Notes: generated by a model not told the origin, from the sequence alone. A DNA stretch of 64,000 nt from Ciborinia camelliae (GCA_025890175.1 JANPYM010000002.1:3488391-3552390); one strand, 5' to 3'; shown: positions 12,398-24,501, counted from the first letter of the stretch. Made by a program: numbers and translations.

Positions 12398-14145
12398 ATG
12401 GCTTCAGGACATAATGTAATACCCCTTTTATTATTTCTCAAGTTTTTGGCAGTTTGCAGATTCCAACATCAAATAGGATCCTAAGCTTCTCTATGCCATC
12501 AATGGCATCAATGCATATCATATCGAAAATGGTAAAGAAGAATCCCTCACACCCAATGGCCCTCAAACTCTCTCCCTTTTGATGGTTCCCACCTCATCAC
12601 CATTCTCCGGCCTCTCAATCGCAGACCCTCAATCCCAAACCCCAGAAGAAGATTTCTACCTCCATCTTCACCTTCCTCCTGAGCTCGATCTCCCCCTTCC
12701 TGCTACCACTCAAATATACCATCAACCACCCAGTAGCTACCTTATCCCACGATGGGATTTGGGACCCGACAGCGGCGTGTTTACCAAAATCGAATTCCCA
12801 ATCGTAGGAGCTTCGAAAATTAGTCAAGATGATGTCGATACGTTTGAAACAATATTGGCACAATGTACAGCTTTCCTCGAGCGTGCACCACCACCACAAT
12901 CATCCCGTCCGCGAAAAGAAAAGCCCAAATCTACAAAAGAATCTCTGCCTCCATATAATCCATCGGATTTTGCACCCGGAGAAGCTTATGTTCCTGGAAG
13001 TTCTAGTTCTCATGCTGGGCAAATCGTTTTGATCGATGAAGAAAACGGAAGTGTGGTTGGAGAATTGGGAGAAGGATTTCACGTAGTTGAAGATGCTAAA
13101 ATGAAACCGGGATCAAAAGGTATATATTTCACCCCCCTCAACCTCCGCTTCAAATTCCTAACAAACCCCCCGTTTCATAGATCCCGTCGAAATTACCCTC
13201 CCCCAAGACGGCTCCCTCAACATTGGCGTCGCCCCCGCCTCCCCTGCCTACCTCGAAATGGCCATGCACCCCGCCTACAAATCCTCCACTCTCGTCTCCA
13301 AAGCCGCCATGGCCTCGCGCCTCATCGTGACAACCTCCAGTTTCGTGTCCAAAACCCTCACATCCCAAGCCGACAATTACACATCCAAATCCGCTCCCAC
13401 CACCAAACCCATGACCTTTACTCCCACGACCCACGCGCACATTCGTCGAGTGCATACATTTACCGAAGGCGCGGCGGGTCTCTCGGCCAAAACCGTCGGC
13501 CAAGTAACCAAATACGCGCAAAACATCGGGGCCTCGCTCGCCAAACGCAACGCCGCGCAAAAAGGCCACCGGGGAATCGGCCCCGATGGAAAACCCATGG
13601 ATGATTATAAACCCGGCCTGCTCAATAAATCCATGATGGCATTCTCCACCATCGCCGACGGCATCGACCAAGCGGGGCGGAATCTCCTGGCCTCGACATC
13701 CACGGCCGCAACGACCGTCGTCGAACACAAATACGGACCGGAAGCGGGTGATATATCACGAAATATCGGCGGCGGCTTTAAGAATGTCGGATTGGTCTAT
13801 ATTGATGCGACGGGGGTGAGTCGAAGAGCCATCGTCAAGAGCGTGGCTAAGGGAATGGTCGTGGGCAAGGTGCGAGGCGGCGGGGATTTGATTGTGGGCG
13901 GTGGTGATGGCGGAGTGGCCATCTCGAGAACCAATAGTCCTCCGAGTGGAAATGCAAGTGCAAGTCGAAGTGCAAGCACCGCGCCGAATGACAAGGGAAA
14001 GGGAGGAGATGCCAATCTCATGAGTGGAGGAAGCGGCAGAGCGAGTCCCGATCTGCTAGGGTTTGGTCGGAGTGCGATGGGTGGTTCGAGAAAGGTTGGC
14101 GTGGGTGAGAGTTTGAGTGGGCAGTGTGTTGATGGGAAACGTTAG
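12398..14145 (+). CDS. Senescence/spartin-like domain protein
   Basis: Three exons: 12398-12415, 12477-13119, 13181-14145, giving 541 residues. The first exon codes only six residues (MASGHN); the 61-bp intron ends at TAG and the joined frame reads DPKLLYAINGINAYHIENG. The second intron (61 bp) restores an Asp codon before PVEITLPQDGSLNIGVAPAS. The C-terminal half, from about residue 230, has the long Ala/Ser/Thr-rich amphipathic region with repeated Val and Lys (SKAAMASRLIVTTSSFVSKT, then GRNLLASTSTAATTVVEHKYG) typical of the senescence domain (Pfam Senescence), which in plant ERD7 and animal spartin is linked to membranes and lipid droplets. The N-terminal part has a Pro-rich stretch. Exon 3 is GC-rich compared with exon 2. 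Domain assignment is by recognition of composition and layout; role in fungi is unknown. Confidence 0.75.
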
Positions 14146-15463
14146 GTGAGGTTTGCGTTGCGTAGCGTAGCGTAGCTAGCTTAGCTTAGATTACCTCGCC
14201 TCGCCTCGCCTAGCCTAGCCTCTTTTATAGATAGGGGAATCGGTGGGCGGTGGATGGTTCGCTTGGGTGAGTGGGTGGATGGACGAAGAAGGGGTTATCA
14301 CACTGGACGGTCCCTAGGTAGCGACTCGGATGGCATGGCGTTTTTGAGCTTTATGATAGGGAGAGGGAGGCGATAGGCCGGGCTGGTATAATACCATACC
14401 ATACAATACCATAAGTACAAATACATACAATACAATACAATACATAAGAATAGGTATGAAATATAGTCTTGTTTTTTTTTACTCGATTCTACTCGATTCT
14501 ATTCTACTCTACTTTACTTAAGCGCATTCACTCATTGACTCATTCACTAATTCACTCAGTCATCCAAAGACTTTGAACTGATGATCAAATAGGTAGACAG
14601 GTAGGTAGGTAGATAGATAGGTAGGTAGATAGGTAGGTAGGTAGGTAGTCAAATCTCATTGGAAAACTCCAACCTAACTAGGTTTTCTTTCTTTCTTTCT
14701 CTTGGAAAACATCAAATATCATATGTATGGATTTTCACCTCGTCTCATATCATCCGACCATATCATATCATCTTATTTCATATCATCCCCTTTTATCTTA
14801 TCTCATCTCATCTCATCATACTATAGATACCTAGGTAGGTATCTCCAAACCATCCATCCATCAAAAAAAAAATCATCAAAAAAAAATCGAAAAAAATCAA
14901 AAAAAGTCATCCATAATCATCCATAATCATTCATTAAAATTAAACACGAAAGGCAAGACAAGACAAGCCAAGGCAAGGCAAGAAAAAAAAAACACCACCA
15001 CCAGCTTCGCCCAAAGTCCTCAAATCGAAAGGAGTCCTCCTGTCCATCCGCCCGCCTACCCATACCACGTACCCATCCGCCCATCCTCCCGCCCACCGAC
15101 CCACCCATCCATCCAATTCCGAGCTATGATGACCATGTCGTTCTTCCGGGGTATAAGATCTGTCTCCGTCTCTGTCTCGTCTCGGTCTCGGTCTCGGTGT
15201 TCCCATCCCATCCCATCCCATCCTATCCTATCCCCATCCCATTCCCATGGTATCAAAAAAATGTCTTGCTTCTCCCACTTTCCGAGTAAGCTAGCGGGTT
15301 AAGCTAGCTAGCTAGCTAGCTGCGTTTATAGGTATTTATATATTAGCCCCCCTTTCCCTCTTTCCCCATTTCCTCATTTCCACTCATCCACCCCCTCCCC
15401 ATATTCATCAGATCAGATCAGATCAGATCAAAGAATCAAACAATCCAAGCAAACCCCCAACCC
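14146..15463. other. Intergenic stretch between convergent genes
   Basis: No gene seen. Contains GGTA/GATA tandem units at 14592-14650, TCATC-type units at 14755-14820, A-rich tracts, a CCCATCC block near 15205-15240 and four GATCA units at 15408-15430. It is the shared 3' flank of the senescence-domain gene and the chitin synthase. Confidence 0.65.
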
Positions 15464-18400
15464 CTAACCCCTCTTAACCGCACTCCCAACACTACTCATG
15501 CCCTCACTAATCTTATCACTCCACCCACCCATCCACCTCGGAACCTTCATGGTCAAGCGAATCCTGCCCTCGACCACCGCCTCGACACAATTAATCACGC
15601 CAAACGTGGTGCTGCCAATCGCGCGAAACAGCGCCAGCGCCGCCACCGACCACAGCAGAAACGTCAGGTAGTAATTCTTGCCGAGGTGGCTGGCGCCATA
15701 CGCCTCGCTGACGGCCATGGCCAAGATACCATTGGCGATCATCCAGACGAGCACCATGTACGTGCGCACCGATTTGTAGTAGTCCTCCTGCTGTTGGGAT
15801 TCCGAGACGGGGGGCACGGGGACCTCGAGCCGATCGCGCAGGTTGCGGAGCGCCTCGTCGTAGCCCGAATCGATGTCGAGTTGTTCCGACGGCATTTCGA
15901 GCTCCACCGTTTGCCCCTTGCCCGACGCGACTCCGAGATCCGTGGACATGACGTTGTCGCCCTTGGTGCCCCACGTCACGTCGTGCGTGTTGCAGAAGGC
16001 GTACACTTGCAGCGTGCAGATGTAGCTGGGGAGGAGGGCGAAATATCCCCCGGAGCTGGTGAACATGTGCCAAGGATCGAGATAGAGGAAGGACATGAGG
16101 AAGTAGAGACCCATCGTGGAGCACAGCGAGACGACGAGATTGGTGAAGAGATTGTTGCCGATGACGAGGCTTCCGACATTGTCGTGAACTTCCCGGTAGA
16201 CGATGTAAACGGTGGAGAAGAAGGTATATATCATGATGACCGAGTAGATTATCATGGACATGAAGTATAGCTTTCGTGCTCCTTGTGGTCGATTTCCCAT
16301 GGATAGAATGAATTGGGTGGCCGTGAGAAGGATGCAGACGTATTTTAAAATATAGAATATATATTTTCCGATGTGGTGACCAAATGGATCCATATCATCT
16401 ACCGAGAGAGAACCAGCAATGAAGTAAAATGTGAGGTAGAAGTTGGCCAGAGAGAAGTAAGTGAAGAGGAGTTGAATGAATTGATAAACGAATTCAATGT
16501 GAAGGAGGATCTTTCGCCCAAGGGTATGATCTGTATGCCATATTTGTTTGAAATGAGCCAGAGAATAGACGGCGGCAAAGAAAGCTCCATTGAGCCATCT
16601 TCTTCTTTGAGATACGAATTCAGGAACGGAATCTAAATATGGTTAGCGGAACTCCAAAGCAATAAATAGGGATGACCTACCTGGCACATCAGTCTCTCCA
16701 GTACACCCCTTCACATATTTCAAGACCCATCTTTCATCTCTCTTAGCAACCAATTCCCAACACAAAATACGATCTTCAGCCAGATACATATTTGCTGTGA
16801 AGACATCTGCATTCTGACCATGTAAAGTTTCTCCTTTGAAATATTGACTAAGAGGACCATGACCCGTATGGTCATTCTGCAAAGCATGATATCTGTATCC
16901 ACTCAACGCACCAGGCAAGACAGTAATATAGCCAAACACACTTTCAATAGGCTTATCCAGAATATTCGACATCTTGTACTCGAAATTCTGAGATGCCACC
17001 AAAGGATTAAGAAGCCCCAGCCATCCTTTTCCTTTCATAGCTTTAATCTCCCCACAAGCACCAGCAACATTAGAGTCAGTATCGAAAGCTTTCCACAAAT
17101 GATAAAGTGAATTGCCTCCAGGTTTGGTCCCAACATCCAACATGATGCAGATATTTGGCGTGAGAGCTCTTCCAAAAGCGTTGAAAAACCAACGATGAGA
17201 ATTCAACTTCTTGGCATTTTTCTCCTTGAGACAGAAGAGCATTTGACAAGGCACGATTCCCTTCTCCGCACCCTTGAACTTGAGGTCCGAATCCAAGGAG
17301 ACTTGAGTGGTATATTCGTACACGTGAGCTTGCACCTCTCGGCCATTGACCAAATTCTTGGCGATCCCATCTTGATATACACCCATGGCTGCAAGTGCAT
17401 CGAGTGTGCGTGGATGAATCTTTTGTCTTCCGTCCGAAATGATAGCAACGACAATCTTTTGCCACCCATTCTCTCCCCAAGTTCGGGATTTTGAGCGCGA
17501 ACAAAAATGAGAGATGTTCTTCATAACCGCATGCATCGTTCTGGTAAAATCAATCTCCGTCTCATTGTACATGGTCACACAGATGAAAAGTTCGGTTTCC
17601 CTTGCCGTCACTCCCATATTTTGACGTAATTTGTACCCTCTCGTAACAAAATCATCCGGATCACAAGTAACGGCTGTGTATCTCATATGCGTGAACTCGA
17701 TTTCGTCTCTTCGAGGTAGGAAACTGTAAAGGATGGTAGGAATTTTACACTCCAAGATAAGCTCTCCGTTAATAAGTTTAACTTCTCGTTTCGTCATTTG
17801 AGTCGTCCTATTAGCGCCCCTTCGCTCTTGTTTCCCTGAAGGTGCTGGTCCATAATGTTCAAAATCCTTCGCACTTTCCACATCTTCCGTGAGAGTTGAA
17901 TATGAATTCCTGGACCTCATAGTTCCTCTCAAATCCGGATTTTCCGGACCAAAAACATCATCATCTAATGGTTCTTCGTCATCGTGTTCGGGTGGTATAT
18001 GAATCGTCGCGTGATCTCCGAATGGCGAACGAGCTCCGGGGGGCGCAAATAAAGGAGCGGGAGGTAATGGCCTTCTTGGACTTCCTCCATAAGCTGTCGA
18101 AGGCGTTCCAGGTCTTGGACTTCCATTTAGATCAGATGGTTCGTAATGGTAACCCATTGGGGGCGGTACGTTGAATTCCGATGAATTACTTTCTCTTATT
18201 GGAGACCAAGTTCGGGTTGGGGAGGCTAGACTTGATGGGGAGTATTGTAAAGGGGAATATGGACGATATGCGCTTTCGGGAGGGGGTAGATCTGGTGCTG
18301 TATCTATGATTGATGGAGGTCTGCGATGATCGTCGTAGGTATTTATTGATGGAGGTCTTCGGTGGTCATCAAATGTGTTTATGGATGGGGGTCTTCTGTG

Positions 18401-18955
18401 ATCATCATATGTGTTTATTGATGGAGGTCTCCTATGATCATCGTATGAATCTGTGGACATAACAGAAGCTTGATAAGATCTGCGATCAGAGGAAGTCCTA
18501 ATATTTGCTGTATGTGAGCTTCTTTTATTTTTCAATTGAGATTCAAGAGTAGATAGAGGGGATTTAACAGGATGCCTAAGAGATCTTCTGCGCGAGGGAC
18601 CATCTGGAAGAACTGGCAATAGATGCGCGATATTGTTTTGGGCACTGGCATCCATAGCTGTCGGTAGTATCTTCTTTTCCTTTTGCAACTTGCAAGTTGA
18701 GATGGATTCCTCTTCTTCCTTGAGAGACGCAAGATGCTCTGGGGTTGTCACGGCTTGGAAGGGTTTCCTGGGAGATAAATTAAGAGCTCGTGGAGCGAGT
18801 TGTGGTACATACGGACGGGTATCGGGATCATCGTAAGAAGTCAACAAACGAATCTCTGAGCCATGTCGATTGTGTCCTGCGGGTGTTTGATCATATTCAT
18901 CTGCATATGTTTCTGAATACATCGGAGGCATCGATGGAGTATTTGACCGGTCCAT
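15464..18955 (-). CDS. Chitin synthase (glycosyltransferase family 2, class I-III group)
   Basis: Plasma-membrane enzyme that polymerises UDP-GlcNAc into chitin for the cell wall. Two exons, 18955-16681 and 16632-15464, joined over a 48-bp intron, giving 1147 residues. The join rebuilds the sequence leading into the product-binding motif QRRRW (about residues 767-771). The acceptor motif EDR lies at about 727-729 and the block [13 protein letters not shown] before it. The catalytic region starts near residue 400 ([17 protein letters not shown]). After QRRRW several membrane segments follow to the C terminus. The match to fungal class I enzymes seems best to me, but class is not proven. The N terminus is longer than usual, disordered and Pro-rich, with four copies of a 12-residue [14 protein letters not shown] repeat (about residues 168-215). 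No myosin or cytochrome b5 domain is fused. Confidence 0.93.
18310..18453. repeat. 36-bp in-frame minisatellite in the chitin synthase N terminus
   Basis: Four tandem 36-bp units, starting at about 18312, 18348, 18384 and 18420, each coding [10 protein letters not shown] plus a Thr-Tyr or Thr-Phe pair on the minus strand. Silent and conservative differences distinguish the units. Confidence 0.9.
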
Positions 18956-20628
18956 TTTTAATTATGTTGATTCGTAAATTTGCGACAAAAATGCGCCCTA
19001 TCCAATTCTTGGGAATGCGAATGTTTACTCTTCCATTGGGGGGGAGGAAAAGCGAATGTTTTGGTGTAAATATTGGAATAAATTGATGAGTGAATCTTTC
19101 GAGTCTGGTCTCAGAATTGCTTTTTCCTTCTTTTCCTATTCACAGTATTATCAATTAGCTTTTTCCAATATTTTAAATGATTGATTGTGATTTTTAGAAT
19201 GACAGACAAGTGGAGAGAGGATGTAGGCGCCGCCAATATTTTTCGGCAGGGCAGCATGAAAATGGATCACATCTCCACGAATTCGAATGGCGGGAGGACA
19301 AGTTGGCAGGGCAACGATGATGATCAAGTTTTCCCAGCCACATTTTCTTTCGGAATTTTTTTGCCCATCACCAATGCATAGTGCACACACATATCCGTGG
19401 AACCCGTGGATATTATTATCGCACACAGCCATGAAAATGGAGAAACTCACTTGTATGATATACGGGCGGGAGTATATCATCTGACAGATGCATCACTAAA
19501 AATACTACATGATACATATGTTCCCCCCTATACCTAGGTGGTATTATTATATGGATTAATTAGATGTATATTCTAGTGACTGAAGCATCAGACTCCGTAT
19601 CCGGTATATCGTATCCAAAAAAAAAACAGACAAGAGCCGATAAGTCCATGAGAGATAAACAATACCTACCTACCTATCAATGACATCCATGGTAAGGTAG
19701 ATAGCTGTAGGTGGAGATAGATGATAAAGGTCTAGAGCTAAACGGGTATCTAGGTACCTACCTATAGGTAAGCGATGATGACATATATACGGCCCACTAC
19801 TAGTCTACTCTAAGGAAATAATAGTCGTCTTATTGCTCACCCTTCACTTTATCTAGATAGATTGTCCTCACTCATTAGATATCTACTCCATTTCACTACC
19901 GACCTAACTATACTTTTATTACTTCACTATAAGCATAATGAACATAAACATAATATATATATATATATATATAACTATAAAAAAATACAACTATCTCATT
20001 TATAGGTACCTAGATATCCATCTACACTTTAAATCCTCCCTTCACTTCCCCAAGCCTTTCGTTCTTCCCTCTTCATAAAATTATAACTATAATACATAAA
20101 AACAAAAACATCACCTCAAAAAAAAAGTCATATACCAGGGATATCTTACAATTACTTTAACGTTCTTTGTTTTAATAAGAAAAATCTGCGTTCGTATGAT
20201 CGTAAATATACACAAAAAGGGTTACATATCCCTCCTCCCCCCTCCCCCACCCCAAAAATCTCTCAACCTCTTAACCTCCTCTCGCCTTTCCTCCATTCTT
20301 TCTTTCTCCCTTCTTATTCCCTCCGCCCGAAATTTTACTCTTCTCTCAACATCAAGTAAATAAAAAACCTTCTGTATCAAAAATCTAAACCGGAAAAAAA
20401 AAGTTGGAAGAGATTTTATATGATGCAGGGAGGGGGTATGATGGCGATACCCAACGCCAGATTGTCTGGTGACAGAAAAAAAAAAGAAAATGGTGAGCGT
20501 GATGCTCGTATTCAGACATGCTGAGATTTTTTTTGGAGAATGCATATGATACAGCGAGGTAAGATAAGATTGCCTTCATGTACTTGGGGGTATATGTTCT
20601 GAAAAAGAAATCAAAATGACCATCATGT
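18956..20628. other. Intergenic stretch upstream of chitin synthase
   Basis: No supported gene. It holds the chitin synthase promoter on the left and the MSB2 3' flank on the right. Seen: several ACCTAGGTA-type palindromes (near 19533 and 19752), an ACTCCGTA motif near 19592, a TA run at 19953-19971, and A- and CT-rich tracts. Confidence 0.6.
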
Positions 20629-23600
20629 TCAATTCCATCCCAATGAGTTCTCAGCCATCATGGGTGCTGAAATTTGTTGCGTTCGAGCCGAATTTCCAGC
20701 ACTTCCAGTTCCTCCACTATTTCTATCATTTCCCCCAGAACCAGGAGTCATACGGCCACCAGACATATAAGCTCCACCAGTGAAAGCACCAGATTGTCTC
20801 ATCTCTGAAGGATTCATGAGAGAGTTTGAACGACGATGGCTAAGCTTGCGTTTCTTATATCTTCTAGCGATGAAGAACATAGCAGCACCATAGGCAGCCG
20901 CGGCACCAGCAGCTCCAACAACAATACCGGCAGTAGTGCTCTTAACCTTTGGAGATGAATCTTGAGCATCAGTACTGAACACACCACCATTTCCAGAAGC
21001 ACTGTTAGTTACAGCAGATCCAGAACTATCCGTACCAGTTCCAGAACCACCTTCAAGAGTTGAACCAGGTGTTAATGGAATGGAAGGATTTATATAGTTA
21101 ACCAAGGTATTAACCGAGGTTTCGGGATTGTTATAAATGGCTGCTGTAGGAGTATGTAAATCAAGTTGAAGTGTGCTGACCAAGTTGGTAGGAATGTAAG
21201 CGAGTCCCAAAGTTGTGATGAAACCCAATTGGGATTGCGTATTGTAAGGAATGAGACTATGCATAACAACTTGATCTTCATCAATACCCAATCCATATGC
21301 GATACCCTTAGGAAGATATTGAAAGATTTGTGCAGATGAAACTGAATTGGCAACGACAAATGCGTAATTAAGTTCGAAAAGGAAACCAACTTGAATCAAT
21401 GTGGAATTTTCTGGACTTGTTGGAATAGAACCACTAGGAGTGATAACTTTTGGCAGAGTTGTCGCAAGTGCAGTATTGGTAGGAGTAACTCGATTTGTTG
21501 ATGAAGATTGAACAACAATGGTTTGTGGAAGCCACGTTGTAGCATTGTTTGTAGCTGTTGGCAGGATTGTGAGAGGGGCCGTTGTCTGAATGGCGGTTTC
21601 GGTTTTGACGATTGAAGTAGTAGCTTCTTGGGTGGAACTGGCAATCATTGAGGTGATTGGGGCCGTGGTAGCTGAACTTCCAGATGTAACCGTTGCTGAT
21701 GAGGCTGCCGTTGAAGAAATTTCACTTGTCATCGTACTTGGGGTAGTTGTGGCCGAAACTGATGTTTCAATGCTTGAGGCAGAAGAAATTGAGGTATATG
21801 TACCATTTGTTGATCCAGTCTCAATGCTGGTGTGAAGGCTAGTTGCAGATACTGGGATCGATGTATTATTTCCACTTGCAGTAGTTCCCGAGATGGTCGA
21901 TGATCCAAGGCTAATTGATGCACTTGAAATTATATCTGTTCCAGAAGTAATAACTGTAGCATTTGCAGCACTGGTGGCACTCAAGACACCACTAGTAATT
22001 GTAGCAGATGGATTAACGCTAGTACTGGATCCAAGAATACTCGATATAAGACTGACTAATGGAGTGGAACTAGAAGAAGTGGGAGTTCCACTCAATACTG
22101 TGGATGTAGATGCACTGTTAGATAAACCTCCTGTCACTGATCCAAGAAGGGAAGTAATATCAGGTAAAAGACCGGTCACTTCTGGGGAAGATGGTTTAGT
22201 GACGGTAGAGTCAGTTCCTGTGACTGGGCCTGTAAGTCCTGGAGATGAGACTGAATCACTCAGATGTGTAGTACCGGTACTGGTTGGGAGTAAACCAGAT
22301 GTGACAGATCCAATAACTGGGGTTACAGATGCCAAATCAGATGTAACTCCAGATATAATAGATGGTAGCAGACCACCTGGAGAGGAAACTCCAGTGGATG
22401 CAGGCCCAGAAATACCTGCCAAAGATGTTGGGAGAATACCAGATGTGACACCAGGTACTATAGACGATACACCACCAACCAAAGACGACACACCACTAAC
22501 CAAAGATGGTAGCAAACCACCAGGACCTGGAATTATAGTGGGTGAAGATGATCCACTGGCAACACTGGTGGCAGGTCCAGAAATACCTGCCAAAGATGTT
22601 GGGAGGATACCAGATGTGACACCAGGTACTATAGACGATACACCACCAACCAAAGACGATAATCCACCAACCAAAGGGGGAAGTAAGTCACCAGGAGCAG
22701 ATGATGAAGTGGAAGCCGAGCTAGAGATTGGAGCTGTTCCTGTAGAAGCCCCACTGATTCCAGAAATTGTGCTGGAAGGTGCTCCGATGATTCCAGTAAC
22801 GGCAGTGACTGGACCAGTAACGCCAGCCAAAATACTATCAGATGAAATACCTGATGGTATAACAGCACTTGCGACTTCAGATACAGCAGTTCCTACGTTG
22901 GAAGTGACGCCACCAACCAAACTGGCTACGGGTCCAGTAATTCCAACAGTTAAACTTGGAACCAAAGAATCGGTTGGTAAAATACCACTGGTGAGTTGAG
23001 ATACAGCAGTTCCTACATTGGAAGTGACGCCACCAACCAAACTGGCTACGGGTGCGGTAATCCCAAGAGTTAAACTTGGAATCAAAGAATCGGTGGGTAA
23101 AACAGCACTGGTGAGTTGAGATACGGCAGTTCCTACATTGGAAGTGACGCCACCAACCAAACTGGCTACGGGTGCGGTAATCCCAAGAGTTAAACTTGGA
23201 ACCAAAGAATCGGTGGGTAAAACAGCACTAGTGACTTGAGATACTACACCTCCCACATCGGAAGTGACGCCACCAACCAAATCGCCTAAATCTGATCCAA
23301 TAGGTCCCAAAAGACCAGATCCATCACTAGAATCAGAAGCAGAGGTGGTAGGAGCTGCTGAACTTGAAGATGATACTCCAGATGATGAGGCAGTTGGGAT
23401 AGTTACTGGATGGGCATTATCAGTAGAGCTTGAGCCTGACAAAACTCCACCTGGTCCAAATGTAATTCCAGTGGCAGATGATGAAGTGGCAGTTGAAGTA
23501 ACTGATGTAGTTTTAGAACTAGACACCAAAGTTATGGTAGGAAGAATAACGATCGTTGGGATTAAACTTGTAGCACCAACAATTGGTTCCAAAAGGTTTA

Positions 23601-24501
23601 CGCTTGAAGAAGTAGCTACCGATGGGGTTGACGATGGAGATATAGTTGTACTTGGGGCTGAACCTCCGGAAGTTCCCGCCACTGAGCTTTTGGTTTGAGA
23701 TTTTTCAGATGCTGAGGTACTTGTGGAGCTCTTGGTGGTGCTCGAGGTTGAAGATGTATCTGTAGAATCTCCAACTCCAATTAAACCTAATCCAAGAGAG
23801 AGATCGAGACCCGTGTCGGTAGAACTGCTGGGTGCGGGGGTTGGTGAGGCTGTAGAAGAACTAGTGGTTATAGGGCTTGAAACCGCCGGTGCACTGCTAA
23901 CTGGTTGTTTTGAAGCTGGAGTGGAAGCAACGGGAGAACTAGAAGCTGGAGCAGAAGGGACCGATACGATAGTTTGGCTTGTTCCAGTTGGGACAGTATC
24001 GGAACTTGACAGAGTGCTGGAGAATGAAGAACTTGACGAAGAACTTGACGAAGAACTCGTGGATGGTAAAAGAGTAGGGACAGAGCTGGATCCTGTTCCT
24101 AAAGCCGCACTACTCTCACTGAGAACGGATGTACTCGAAGATGTACTGCCTGAAGTAACGCTCTCAGTTGAACTTGATAAAGGTGTCGATGTTGTAGTGG
24201 TTGATCCTAAACTCAATATGGACCCCAGGGTATCCAAGAACGTGTTACCTAAGGATGCCCTCTTTTCTGTCGTCGTATGTTGATCATCGGATGTAATGCT
24301 CATCGATAAGAGTGGAGATGTAATTGAAGATTCATCTTTGGTATGTGACGTTTGAGCTGGCGTTTTGCTCGTAATCGTGTTATTCGAATAAATTTGTCTT
24401 TTGATTTCTCTTGGAAAGAAATATTTTGGTCGGTCCGCTTCTGCGGAAGCAAATGAGGAAAGAGCGGCCAGTGAGGCCAAGAATAGCGAAGGTGCATGCA
24501 T
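20629..24501 (-). CDS. MSB2: MSB2-type signalling mucin (cell-surface sensor)
   Basis: Single exon, 1290 residues. Signal peptide at about 1-20; a very long Ser/Thr-rich, O-glycosylation-prone region (about 60-960); a conserved extracellular juxtamembrane domain (about 1010-1150) with the blocks FLFELNYAFVV, YLPKGIAYGLGI and LGFITTLGLAYIP; one membrane span near 1188-1210; and a basic cytoplasmic tail of about 80 residues. This order is the MSB2 signature. In yeast and plant-pathogenic fungi MSB2 acts with Sho1 above the filamentation/pathogenicity MAP kinase (Kss1/Pmk1 type), sensing surface cues. The mucin part contains a 120-bp in-frame repeat (four copies) and a second, longer duplication. 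The upstream intergenic region is 8.2 kb, the longest in the window. Assignment rests on the juxtamembrane domain and architecture. Confidence 0.9.
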   Translation of the reverse strand: MHAPSLFLASLAALSSFASAEADRPKYFFPREIKRQIYSNNTITSKTPAQTSHTKDESSITSPLLSMSITSDDQHTTTEKRASLGNTFLDTLGSILSLGSTTTTSTPLSSSTESVTSGSTSSSTSVLSESSAALGTGSSSVPTLLPSTSSSSSSSSSSSFSSTLSSSDTVPTGTSQTIVSVPSAPASSSPVASTPASKQPVSSAPAVSSPITTSSSTASPTPAPSSSTDTGLDLSLGLGLIGVGDSTDTSSTSSTTKSSTSTSASEKSQTKSSVAGTSGGSAPSTTISPSSTPSVATSSSVNLLEPIVGATSLIPTIVILPTITLVSSSKTTSVTSTATSSSATGITFGPGGVLSGSSSTDNAHPVTIPTASSSGVSSSSSAAPTTSASDSSDGSGLLGPIGSDLGDLVGGVTSDVGGVVSQVTSAVLPTDSLVPSLTLGITAPVASLVGGVTSNVGTAVSQLTSAVLPTDSLIPSLTLGITAPVASLVGGVTSNVGTAVSQLTSGILPTDSLVPSLTVGITGPVASLVGGVTSNVGTAVSEVASAVIPSGISSDSILAGVTGPVTAVTGIIGAPSSTISGISGASTGTAPISSSASTSSSAPGDLLPPLVGGLSSLVGGVSSIVPGVTSGILPTSLAGISGPATSVASGSSSPTIIPGPGGLLPSLVSGVSSLVGGVSSIVPGVTSGILPTSLAGISGPASTGVSSPGGLLPSIISGVTSDLASVTPVIGSVTSGLLPTSTGTTHLSDSVSSPGLTGPVTGTDSTVTKPSSPEVTGLLPDITSLLGSVTGGLSNSASTSTVLSGTPTSSSSTPLVSLISSILGSSTSVNPSATITSGVLSATSAANATVITSGTDIISSASISLGSSTISGTTASGNNTSIPVSATSLHTSIETGSTNGTYTSISSASSIETSVSATTTPSTMTSEISSTAASSATVTSGSSATTAPITSMIASSTQEATTSIVKTETAIQTTAPLTILPTATNNATTWLPQTIVVQSSSTNRVTPTNTALATTLPKVITPSGSIPTSPENSTLIQVGFLFELNYAFVVANSVSSAQIFQYLPKGIAYGLGIDEDQVVMHSLIPYNTQSQLGFITTLGLAYIPTNLVSTLQLDLHTPTAAIYNNPETSVNTLVNYINPSIPLTPGSTLEGGSGTGTDSSGSAVTNSASGNGGVFSTDAQDSSPKVKSTTAGIVVGAAGAAAAYGAAMFFIARRYKKRKLSHRRSNSLMNPSEMRQSGAFTGGAYMSGGRMTPGSGGNDRNSGGTGSAGNSARTQQISAPMMAENSLGWN
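22365..22700. repeat. Second in-frame duplication in MSB2
   Basis: Two copies of a roughly 170-bp unit (around 22380-22520 and 22560-22695) code for the segment with LPTSLAGISGPA and a Gly/Val/Ser-rich stretch. The second copy carries small deletions. Confidence 0.75.
22860..23280. repeat. 120-bp in-frame minisatellite in MSB2
   Basis: Exact 120-bp periodicity: the block GAAGTGACGCCACCAACCAA recurs at about 22901, 23021, 23141 and 23261. Each unit codes 40 residues with Val/Gly/Thr-rich text (VGTAVSQL, PTDSL). The central copies are nearly identical, the outer ones diverged. Confidence 0.92.

Noticed and set aside
12579..13604. Unspliced 341-codon reading of the senescence-domain gene
   Set aside because: It runs through the 61-bp intron at 13120-13180 into a His/Arg/Pro-rich wrong frame; splicing restores family text, and the true start lies at 12398.
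13150..13728. Minus-strand Gly-rich frame of 192 codons
   Set aside because: Antisense to the GC-rich third exon of the senescence-domain gene.
15591..16270. Frames of 177-194 codons on both strands inside the chitin synthase C-terminal exon
   Set aside because: GC-rich shadows of the conserved membrane region.
21893..22999. Long plus-strand frame (368 codons) opposite MSB2
   Set aside because: It is the mirror of the in-frame repeats of MSB2, which has a signal peptide, membrane span and family domain; the plus frame has none.
22860..23280. CRISPR-like regular spacing
   Set aside because: It is a coding 120-bp minisatellite in a eukaryotic gene; no unique spacers.
23264..24283. Two further plus-strand frames opposite MSB2
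   Set aside because: Shadow of Ser/Thr codons (TCN/ACN) on the other strand; composition is Val/Glu/Leu monotony.
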